This document shows positions 1-4,727 of a DNA stretch of 10,030 bases, piece after piece. A program made the position numbers and the translations under genes. The stretch is from Chloroflexota bacterium (GTDB taxonomy: Bacteria > Chloroflexota > Limnocylindria > QHBO01). The notes below the pieces were generated by a model. It was not told the DNA's origin, did not search any database, and saw only the letters and a program-made list of their open reading frames with translations. Where the stretch lies: the NCBI GenBank assembly GCA_023250255.1, contig JAHFBB010000016.1:1-10030 (forward strand). The letters are read 5' to 3'. Within the stretch, counting starts at the first letter, position 1, and each line of letters opens with the position of its first letter.

Positions 1-1
1 G

Positions 2-160
2 AGCTTCGAGGCGGCCATTCGCGATGGCCTCGCCCGGGCGCGCCGCACCTTGCGAGGGGTGAAGAGCGCCTGGATCAAGGAACAGCGGGTCACCGTGGCC
101 GCCGATGGCGGTCTCGAGTTTCAGGTCAACGTATTGGTGACGTTCGTCCTCGACGAATAG
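2..160 (+). CDS. Dodecin family flavin-binding protein (3' part)
   Basis: Reading frame 2 is open from the window edge to TAG at 158-160 and gives 52 residues, beginning SFEAAIRDGLARARRTLRGV and ending in LVTFVLDE. This fits the C-terminal three quarters of dodecin (family length about 65-70 aa): an amphipathic helix, the conserved strand with Trp in SAWIKEQ, then a strand pair ending VNVLVTFVL. Known dodecins form hollow dodecamers that store or buffer riboflavin/FMN/FAD in the cytoplasm, and the Trp stacks on the isoalloxazine ring. About 15 N-terminal residues, the start and the promoter lie outside the window. The gene converges on the AT-hook protein gene with only 9 nt between stop codons. 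Family call is from pattern recognition; confidence is high because the SAWIKEQ strand and VTF ending are both present. Confidence 0.85.
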   Translation, partial: SFEAAIRDGLARARRTLRGVKSAWIKEQRVTVAADGGLEFQVNVLVTFVLDE

Positions 161-172
161 CTCAGGGAGCTA
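158..172. repeat. Perfect inverted repeat containing both convergent stop codons
   Basis: TAGCTC-AGG-GAGCTA is a 6-bp perfect stem with a 3-nt loop. The left arm begins with the TAG stop of dodecin, and the right arm is the complement of the TAG stop of the minus-strand gene. The hairpin is symmetrical for both transcripts. It is short, moderately GC-rich and has no clear T-tract, so it could only be a weak bidirectional terminator or 3'-end stabiliser. It is the only secondary-structure candidate between these convergent genes. Confidence 0.4.
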
Positions 173-1108
173 CTTCGCCTTCGCTAGACCGATCTTGCCC
201 TTTGCCCGACTGAAGCGGGCCCGGTAGACCGGGTTGGACACCCGGGCATTGACTGTTGCTGCGTCGAGCGGCTTGCTGCTGCGCGGAGCCGAGTAGATGC
301 CTCGTTCGGCGACAGCGGTCGCCAATTCGGCCGCGGTCTGCGGGCCGCGCTCGGTAATGACGGCAATCAGCTCTTCGTGGAGCGGCACGGCCGAACGCTT
401 GGTTGCGGCTTTTCGCGTCGCAGTCTTCCTGGTCGCAGCCTTCGTGCCAGTCGCCTTCGCGGTTATGGCGACCGCCTTCGGGGGGCGTCCGCGCTTGCGG
501 GCTGGGGCCGGGGCTTCCGTCTCGACCGGCGCGGTTTCGGCGCGTCCCTTCGGCGGGCGTCCGCGTCTGCGCGTCGGAGCCATGGCATCCGCCGCAATCT
601 CAACTGCAACCGCGGTGAGCGCCGTCTCGGCGATGGCCTCTGCGGTCAGGGCGGTTCCGGTGAGGGCGTCCAGTCGACGAGCCAGGTCGTTCACCCGATC
701 GCTCAGTGCGTCGAGCGCCGGCCGCAGGTCTGAGGGTGCCGGAGCGCCGGTGCGCTCGGCATCCAGGCGTTGTTCAACCCACAGTGTGACCAACTCCCCC
801 GGGCGGACGCTCGCCTCCGCGGCCAGGGCCCGCAGGGTGTTCAGTCGGCGTGGATCAAGGCGGATGGACATTCCGCCGTCGTCGGGGCGCGGGGTGAAGC
901 CACCGGGCCGCGGGCCGCGGTCGCGGGGCGGGCCGTACGGTCGATCCGGCCGGTCGGAACGGGGCCGATCCTGGCTCGGCCGGTCGTAGGCCGGTCGATC
1001 AAATGAGGGACGATCATAGGCGGGACGGTCGGGGCGGTGATCCCGCGGCGGACCGCTTTGGCCGGGGCGGCGTCCGCCCGGCCGGCGATTTTGTCGGTCG
1101 AATGTCAT
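170..1108 (-). CDS. AT-hook / ribbon-helix-helix / HARE-HTH-like DNA-binding protein
   Basis: The 312-residue product is very basic and has a mosaic layout. Residues 1-79 are low-complexity, Arg/Pro/Asp-rich, with repeated (Y/F)DRP units, and probably disordered. Residues 80-117 (SIRLDPRRLNTLRALAAEAS, then PGELVTLWVEQRL) resemble a ribbon-helix-helix unit: a short polar strand and two helices. Residues 127-150 form a heptad-like helix. RRGRPPKG (181-188) and RKRGRPPK (204-211) are two classical AT-hooks. Residues 213-239 are Lys/Ala/Thr-rich like histone H1 tails. Residues 241-309 (LHEELIAVITERGPQTAAEL, then GIYSAPRSS, ending GKIGL) resemble the HARE-HTH winged helix seen in RNA polymerase delta and ASXL proteins. 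I infer a nucleoid-associated or transcription-modulating protein. The ATG at 1108 is chosen because a TANNNT box sits 7 nt upstream; there is no SD. The domain calls are by eye. The AT-hooks are certain as motifs, the winged helix is likely, and the RHH is plausible. Confidence 0.8.
   Translation of the reverse strand: MTFDRQNRRPGGRRPGQSGPPRDHRPDRPAYDRPSFDRPAYDRPSQDRPRSDRPDRPYGPPRDRGPRPGGFTPRPDDGGMSIRLDPRRLNTLRALAAEASVRPGELVTLWVEQRLDAERTGAPAPSDLRPALDALSDRVNDLARRLDALTGTALTAEAIAETALTAVAVEIAADAMAPTRRRGRPPKGRAETAPVETEAPAPARKRGRPPKAVAITAKATGTKAATRKTATRKAATKRSAVPLHEELIAVITERGPQTAAELATAVAERGIYSAPRSSKPLDAATVNARVSNPVYRARFSRAKGKIGLAKAK
938..1033 (-). repeat. Degenerate DRP-encoding repeat in the AT-hook protein gene
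   Basis: Codons 26-57 encode about eight short units of the form (A/S)-(Y/F/Q)-D-R-P, for example AYDRPSFDRPAYDRPSQDRP. The plus strand therefore shows recurring ggncggtcg(a/t)ag-type words. The tract is low-complexity coding sequence rather than a mobile or intergenic repeat. It is likely to vary in copy number between strains, by analogy with similar tracts. Confidence 0.6.
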
Positions 1109-1115
1109 GTTTGTA

Positions 1116-1121
1116 ACAGTA
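1116..1121 (-). promoter_or_regulatory. Leaderless -10 box for the AT-hook protein gene
   Basis: On the minus strand TACTGT is followed by 7 nt (TACAAAC) and then the ATG at 1108. The same TANNNT-N7-start spacing occurs at five other genes here. Transcription would start at or next to the A of the ATG, giving a leaderless mRNA, consistent with the absence of an SD. No convincing -35 hexamer is visible. Confidence 0.55.
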
Positions 1122-1141
1122 CGCGATTTGCGAAATTCGCG
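1122..1141. promoter_or_regulatory. Imperfect 20-bp palindrome in a promoter spacer (possible operator)
   Basis: The halves CGCGATTTGC and GAAATTCGCG are reverse complements at 8 of 10 positions, with a shorter internal GCGAA-A-TTCGC repeat at 1130-1140. The element lies directly upstream of the -10 box (1116-1121), where a repressor would block RNA polymerase, and in the most AT-rich stretch nearby. Operator function, and autoregulation by the RHH/AT-hook protein, are inference. Confidence 0.35.
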
Positions 1142-1160
1142 CTTATCACGGTTCGCCCGA

Positions 1161-1610
1161 CTATTGGCAGATCACCTCAACGGTCGCCGGGGGCTCGGTT
1201 AATTCAACAATGGTGTAGGTGAAATCAACCGCACCCAGCGGTTCAATCCGGGGCGAAATGGTCAGGGCCTGCTGCACGATCGCCCGATCCGAATCCCGGA
1301 GAGTGAGTTGGCAGCGACCACGACCCTGGTGGGAACCGGCATTCTCCACGTGGAGGGCGACGTCGAGCCCGCCAGCCGCTGTAACCTGAAACCCGGCGAC
1401 TTGTGCGGCATACGGCCCGCCGCGACCGATGAGAAAGCTGCTCAGTACAGCGAGCAGCACAACCCCCAGCACGATTGCCACGAAAATCGTGCCGTGCACC
1501 TGGGTCGCCGAGGGCGTCACCATGCCCGCCTGGTTGCAGCTGGCGCACATCGACTCGTCCGGCCCGACTTCTCGCCCGCACTTGATGCAATGGCGTATTT
1601 CGCTCGCCAT
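1161..1610 (-). CDS. Zinc-ribbon, single-pass membrane protein with extracytoplasmic domain
   Basis: The 149-residue product starts MASEIRHCIKCGREVGPDES. Cys8, Cys11, Cys22 and Cys25 form a CxxC-x10-CxxC zinc ribbon at the N-terminus. One strongly hydrophobic segment (residues 41-62) follows, then a beta-rich domain of about 85 residues. That domain resembles small extracellular FxLYD/DUF-type domains and has two cysteines (100 and 148) that could form a disulfide. The ribbon should be cytoplasmic and the C-terminal domain outside. The frame stays open upstream, but the ATG at 1610 is preferred because the cysteines begin just after it and it lies 2 nt downstream of the DUF1684 gene's TGA (TGA-cg-ATG), indicating translational coupling. 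I do not recognise a specific function; a sensing or envelope role is possible. Confidence 0.75.
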   Translation of the reverse strand: MASEIRHCIKCGREVGPDESMCASCNQAGMVTPSATQVHGTIFVAIVLGVVLLAVLSSFLIGRGGPYAAQVAGFQVTAAGGLDVALHVENAGSHQGRGRCQLTLRDSDRAIVQQALTISPRIEPLGAVDFTYTIVELTEPPATVEVICQ

Positions 1611-1612
1611 CG

Positions 1613-2236
1613 TCAACCGGCGACCGCGGGCAGCCGCTCGCCGGCGCGGATCGGCATGGAAAGCCAATTCTCCGACGGGGCCAGCGGGCAACTCCAGGCT
1701 GGGTCATAGGCGCAGGACGGGTGATACGCGTAGTTGAAATCCACGATCAGAGTCTGACCGGAACCGCCCAGGTCCGCACCCTTGACCGTATCCAGCAGGT
1801 AGCGACCGCCCCCATAGGTCTCGTTCCCGCTGGTTGCGTCGCGAAACGGGAGGAACAGACCGCCGCCGTAGCCCGCCAGGCGATAGAGCGACAGGCGGAT
1901 GGGTCCATGCTCGAGGGGCATGGTCAGCCGGCCGATGCGCGTCGCCGCGGGCACGTTTCCGGAGGAGGCCGGCAAGGCCGCATGGACGGCGCCGGGGTCG
2001 GTCTCAAGGGGCACGCTGAAGCGGAGCGCTGGATCGTACGGCCAGTAGGCGAGACCGTCGAACGAGGTCCGTTGGTCGGGGGAGAGCGGGGACGATGGAT
2101 GGCTCGCGAACAATCGGTCCTTGGCCTCCCGGAAGGTCGTGAGGATGGCCTCGCCATCCGCCGAGGCGGACCTGGCCTCGGCGTACAGGGAGAAGACCCG
2201 GCGCCGCCAATCGGCCAGGTCGAAGTCGTCGGACAT
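1613..2236 (-). CDS. DUF1684 family protein
   Basis: The 207-residue product matches the DUF1684 pattern. An N-terminal helical region (WRRRVFSLYAEAR, ILTTFREAKDRLFASHPSSPL) is followed by YWPYDPALRF. The family core is LFLPFRDATSGNETYGGGRY (residues 127-146) and LLDTVKG, then DFNYAYHPSCAYDPAWSCPL (167-186), PSENWLSMPIRAGE. The two Cys in PSCAYDPAWSC are characteristic. The biochemical function of DUF1684 is unknown to me. It has no signal peptide and should be cytoplasmic. An in-frame GTG/ATG extension to 2290 is open, but the ATG at 2236 is preferred because TATGCT lies exactly 7 nt before it and the extension would run through the terminator hairpin. It is the first gene of a unit with the zinc-ribbon protein gene. 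Confidence 0.85.
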   Translation of the reverse strand: MSDDFDLADWRRRVFSLYAEARSASADGEAILTTFREAKDRLFASHPSSPLSPDQRTSFDGLAYWPYDPALRFSVPLETDPGAVHAALPASSGNVPAATRIGRLTMPLEHGPIRLSLYRLAGYGGGLFLPFRDATSGNETYGGGRYLLDTVKGADLGGSGQTLIVDFNYAYHPSCAYDPAWSCPLAPSENWLSMPIRAGERLPAVAG

Positions 2237-2243
2237 GATCGCA

Positions 2244-2249
2244 AGCATA
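2244..2249 (-). promoter_or_regulatory. Leaderless -10 box for the DUF1684 gene
   Basis: TATGCT on the minus strand is followed by 7 nt (TGCGATC) and the ATG at 2236. It matches 4 of 6 positions of TATAAT and has the window-wide leaderless spacing. Its -35 region falls inside the GC hairpin at 2253-2277, and no -35 hexamer is visible. Confidence 0.55.
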
Positions 2250-2252
2250 GAA

Positions 2253-2277
2253 GGGGCCGGCCTCAGCGGCCGGCCCC
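2253..2277 (-). terminator. GC-rich terminator hairpin at the end of the osmoprotectant operon
   Basis: GGGGCCGGCC and GGCCGGCCCC form a perfect 10-bp stem with a 5-nt loop, 42 nt beyond the TAG (2319-2321) of the lipoprotein gene. On the minus strand it is followed by TTCTATGCTT, a weak T-containing tail, so it would terminate transcripts in that direction. The GC arms are very stable. The T-tract is poor, so termination efficiency is uncertain. Confidence 0.65.
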
Positions 2278-2290
2278 CGGGGTCGCGCAT

Positions 2291-2311
2291 GATCCGGTTC
2301 CGGGCCGGATC
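2291..2311 (-). terminator. Second hairpin downstream of the lipoprotein gene
   Basis: GATCCGG and CCGGATC form a 7-bp perfect stem with a 7-nt loop, 8 nt after the stop codon of the binding-protein gene and before the stronger 2253-2277 hairpin. There is no T-tract. It may serve as a 3'-end stabiliser or the first of a tandem terminator pair. Confidence 0.4.
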
Positions 2312-2318
2312 CGGGCGG

Positions 2319-3254
2319 CTACATCATCCCGTTATCGGTCAGAAAGGCGTGAGCCACGTCGTCCACGGACTGGTGGTTCACGTCAATCTCGTACTGCAGG
2401 CGGGTCAGTTCGGCGGTCGTCAGCAGCGCGGAGATCGCGTTGATCACCTCCGCCATGTCTGCGCCACCGGCATCGGCCAGATCCTGGCTGAGCACCGGGA
2501 TGATGTTCTGCGCCGGCGCAAGTCCACCGTCGTCCTCGAGTAGGACGAAGTTGAACTGCTCGATCGCGGCCTGGGTGGTGCACACCTCGGCCACGTCGAC
2601 CCCGCCCAGATTGAGGGCGTTGGCCATCTCGGAACTGCAGGCTGAGAAGTTCTCGGTCTGCACCGCATCCAGGTCGATCCCATAGATCTCGAGCAGTCCG
2701 GGTCCACAGCTGGGGTTGGTCACGCACTCGGGCGGGACGCCCCAGATGAGCTGGTCGGCGACGGCGGCCGCATCGGTCATCGTTGCCAGATGGAACTGGT
2801 CTGCGGTCTCGGCCCGCACGGCAAAGCCGTCGGCATCTACCCCGGGTGCCAGGTCGAAGAATGTCAGGCCGTCGGCAGTCAGCAGCTCGCCCAGGGCCAT
2901 CGAGGTGTCACCTTTACTCGAGGTGGCCTCGCCACCCAGGAACCGGGTCAGGCTGCCGAGATACTCGGGCATGAGGTTGATCTGACCGGCAGAGAGAGCC
3001 GGGTAACTCACGTCACGCGAGGCGAAGTCGAGTTGGCGGGTGACGGTGAAGCCGTGGGCCTCGAGGGCCTGGGCCCAGATCTCCGCAACCACCTGCGATT
3101 CGCTCCAATTGTTGGCGCCCATGGTCACGGCCGGCAGCGTCACGCTGCCCCCCGCGCTGGGACTGGAACTTGCGCTGCCGTCACCCGGCCCACAGGCGCT
3201 GAGCATCAGCGCCAGCAGGACCGCCCCGACGGCAGTCATGCGGGTTTTCCGCAC
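2319..3254 (-). CDS. opuCC: Osmoprotectant (glycine betaine/choline-type) ABC transporter substrate-binding lipoprotein
   Basis: The 311-residue product belongs to the OpuAC/QAT binding-protein family, which captures quaternary ammonium osmolytes outside the cell for the linked permeases. Residues 1-21 are a lipoprotein signal (VRKTR, hydrophobic stretch, lipobox LSAC with Cys21), followed by a Ser/Gly linker. The mature part has the family landmarks GANNWSESQVVAEIWAQALE (47-66), INLMPEYLGSLTRFLG (92-107), IWGVPPECVTNPSCGPGLLE with its Cys pair, FNFVLLEDDGGLAPAQNIIP, and a C-terminal LTTAELTRLQYEIDVNHQSV region. The GTG at 3254 is chosen because AGGAGG lies 5 nt upstream and it gives a proper n-region; an ATG five codons later would remove most of the positive charge. 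The gene is last in the importer operon, after a 73-nt gap. Which osmolyte it binds cannot be told by eye. Confidence 0.9.
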   Translation of the reverse strand: MRKTRMTAVGAVLLALMLSACGPGDGSASSSPSAGGSVTLPAVTMGANNWSESQVVAEIWAQALEAHGFTVTRQLDFASRDVSYPALSAGQINLMPEYLGSLTRFLGGEATSSKGDTSMALGELLTADGLTFFDLAPGVDADGFAVRAETADQFHLATMTDAAAVADQLIWGVPPECVTNPSCGPGLLEIYGIDLDAVQTENFSACSSEMANALNLGGVDVAEVCTTQAAIEQFNFVLLEDDGGLAPAQNIIPVLSQDLADAGGADMAEVINAISALLTTAELTRLQYEIDVNHQSVDDVAHAFLTDNGMM

Positions 3255-3259
3255 TGGGT

Positions 3260-3265
3260 CCTCCT
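3260..3265 (-). promoter_or_regulatory. Strong Shine-Dalgarno for the binding-protein gene
   Basis: On the minus strand AAAGGAGGA precedes the GTG at 3254 with 5 nt between AGGAGG and the start. It is the only canonical SD I find before a start in this window, and it fixes this gene's start. Confidence 0.75.
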
Positions 3266-3296
3266 TTATCCGGAAATGCGATGTCTGGATCGACGA

Positions 3297-3327
3297 GCGT
3301 GCCCGGAACACGCCGGCGGCGAGTGTA
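3297..3327 (-). promoter_or_regulatory. Possible internal promoter and leader hairpin before the binding-protein gene
   Basis: Directly after the permease stop (TGA, 3330-3328) the minus strand reads TACACT (3327-3322), so TGA-TACACT resembles an extended -10. A start near 3315 would give a leader of about 60 nt ending in the SD. Just downstream, GCGTG/CACGC form a 5-bp hairpin with a 7-nt loop (3297-3313). No -35 is evident. The hairpin could instead be a processing or stability element that raises binding-protein mRNA relative to permease mRNA. Confidence 0.3.
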
Positions 3328-4062
3328 TCAGCCGCCCCCCGCACGGCCCTCGGGGGTCGCCAGGACACCGCCGGGCCCCGCTTGGCGTTGCAGGCCGGGG
3401 GACACAGCGCGTCGCTGGATGATGGCGAACAGTCCCTCGACGGCGAACGCCAGGAGCATGACCAGGACCGCCCCGGCGACCATCTTCGGATAGTCCTGCT
3501 GGGCGATGCCGTCAATGATGTAGCGGCCGAGGCCGCCGGTGGACAGGATTGCGCCGATGGTCGCGGTGGCCACCACCGTCACCGCCGCGGTTCGCATCCC
3601 GGCCAGTACCAGCGGCAGCGCCAACGGCCACTCCACCCGCCTGAGCAACTGGCGACCGCTCATGCCGCTGCCGGTTGCCGCATCCCGGAGCTCCGGGTCG
3701 ACCTCGCGCAGGCCCACATACAGGTTGGTGAGGATGGGCGGGATAGCGAGGATCATGAGTGCCAGCAGGGTGGGTGGCACCCCAAGGCCCCAGCCCAGGG
3801 TAAGGGTGACCGGGAAGGCGAGCCCGAGAATCGCCACCGAGGGAATCGCCCGACCGATCGTCGACGCGCTGACTACCACGGCCGTGCCTCGGCCGGTGTG
3901 ACCGATGAACAGTCCGAGGGGGATTGCTACCAGCATCGCCAGTCCCAGGCCGCCCACCGACAGCCCGATATGCTCGCCCAGTCGCAGCGGAATGCTGTCG
4001 TTGCCGGTCCAGTGCGCCGGGTCGGTGAACCAGGCGCCCAGTTCACCAAGGAACGCGATCAC
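3328..4062 (-). CDS. opuCD: Osmoprotectant ABC transporter permease (second)
   Basis: The 244-residue product is an inner-membrane permease of the binding-protein-dependent type (BPD_transp_1). An amphipathic N-terminus (residues 1-30) is followed by about six hydrophobic segments. It has STIGRAIPSVAILGLAF (67-83), and the EAA cytoplasmic loop ELRDAATGSGMSGRQLLRRV with WPLALPLVLAGMR (124-157) that docks on the ATPase. ATIGAILSTGGLGRYIIDGI follows, typical of the OpuCB/OpuCD/OsmY group. The GTG at 4062 is chosen because it overlaps the previous permease's stop in GTGA (4059-4062); a longer open N-terminus to 4089 would overlap more and has no SD. It pairs with the other permease to form the transmembrane heterodimer. 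Assignment to opuCD rather than opuCB is arbitrary. Confidence 0.88.
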   Translation of the reverse strand: MIAFLGELGAWFTDPAHWTGNDSIPLRLGEHIGLSVGGLGLAMLVAIPLGLFIGHTGRGTAVVVSASTIGRAIPSVAILGLAFPVTLTLGWGLGVPPTLLALMILAIPPILTNLYVGLREVDPELRDAATGSGMSGRQLLRRVEWPLALPLVLAGMRTAAVTVVATATIGAILSTGGLGRYIIDGIAQQDYPKMVAGAVLVMLLAFAVEGLFAIIQRRAVSPGLQRQAGPGGVLATPEGRAGGG

Positions 4063-4727
4063 CCGTCCACCGCCCGTCGGCCGGCCCACGGGCTCAGGGC
4101 TCGCTGGAGAGCGAGCAGGCCGGCATCCGCGGCCAGGGCCAGGGTTGCCGCGAGGATGGTGCCGATGATGATCGGCGTGGCGAAGAAGGCGTGAATGCCC
4201 AAGTTGATGATCACGTCACCCAGCCCGCCCTGGCCGATGATGCCTGCCACCGCCACCAGGCCGATGGTGCTGACCGTTGCAAGCCGGATGCCGGCCATGA
4301 TCACCGGCAAGGCCAGTGGCGCCTCGATCCGCCACAGCCGTTGGCCCGGGCCGTAGCCCAGGCCGGTCGCCACGTCCACCAGCTCCGGTGTCACACCGTC
4401 CAGCCCGGCGAGTGTGTTGCGGATCAGGATGAGCAGGGTGTAGCCAACCATCGCGATCAGGGTCGTGGTCAGCGACAGGCCGGTGATTGGGATGAGGAAG
4501 GCGAACAGGGCCAGGCTGGGGATGACGTACAGCGCCCCGGTGAAGCCGAGGACCGGCCCGACCAGGGGTCGCCATCGCCGAACTGTGATGGTCAGCGGGA
4601 TGGCAATCGCCAAACCGATGAGCACCGACAGCACGGTGATCAGCGCGTGCTCGCCGGTCTTTTCCAGCAGCAGGTCGAGGTTTCGTCCGACCCAGGCCCA
4701 GTCGATGATCGGCTGGTCGGGCGTCAC
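4059..4727 (-). CDS. opuCB: Osmoprotectant ABC transporter permease (first)
   Basis: The 222-residue product is an OpuCB/OsmW-type permease. Residues 1-25 are a soluble N-terminal helix (DWAWVGRNLDLLLEKTGEH). About five to six membrane segments follow, with the hallmark GALYVIPSLALFAFLIPITG (64-83). The EAA loop ELVDVATGLGYGPGQRLWRI (115-134) with APLALPVIMAGIR comes next, and then VAGIIGQGGLGDVIINLG. It forms the membrane channel together with the second permease and is driven by the adjacent ATPase. Its GTG start overlaps the TGA of the ATPase gene (GTGA, 4724-4727), and its own stop overlaps the next start in the same way, so translation is probably coupled. There is no SD and no TANNNT box at the leaderless spacing. 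Length is normal for the family. Confidence 0.9.
   Translation of the reverse strand: MTPDQPIIDWAWVGRNLDLLLEKTGEHALITVLSVLIGLAIAIPLTITVRRWRPLVGPVLGFTGALYVIPSLALFAFLIPITGLSLTTTLIAMVGYTLLILIRNTLAGLDGVTPELVDVATGLGYGPGQRLWRIEAPLALPVIMAGIRLATVSTIGLVAVAGIIGQGGLGDVIINLGIHAFFATPIIIGTILAATLALAADAGLLALQRALSPWAGRRAVDG

Noticed and set aside
297..989. Long open frame on the plus strand opposite the AT-hook protein gene
   Set aside because: It is antisense to a gene with clear AT-hooks and a promoter box. Its translation is Arg/Ala/Ser-rich with no recognisable domain, the usual shadow in high-GC DNA.
945..1060. Possible CRISPR-like or intergenic tandem repeat
   Set aside because: The units are short, irregular and in frame, encoding DRP motifs within a gene. 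There are no spacers of uniform length.
1611..1691. N-terminal extension of the zinc-ribbon protein
   Set aside because: It overlaps the conserved C-terminus of the DUF1684 gene, and the added residues are Arg/Ala-rich with no domain. The ATG at 1610 gives tight coupling.
3255..3515. In-frame upstream extension of the binding-protein gene
   Set aside because: It would bury the lipoprotein signal peptide about 87 residues into the protein. AGGAGG at 5 nt before the GTG at 3254 marks the true start.
3040..4194. 384-codon open frame on the plus strand
   Set aside because: It lies opposite the binding protein and second permease, both with strong family signatures. Its translation is Gln/His/Arg-rich low complexity without a domain.
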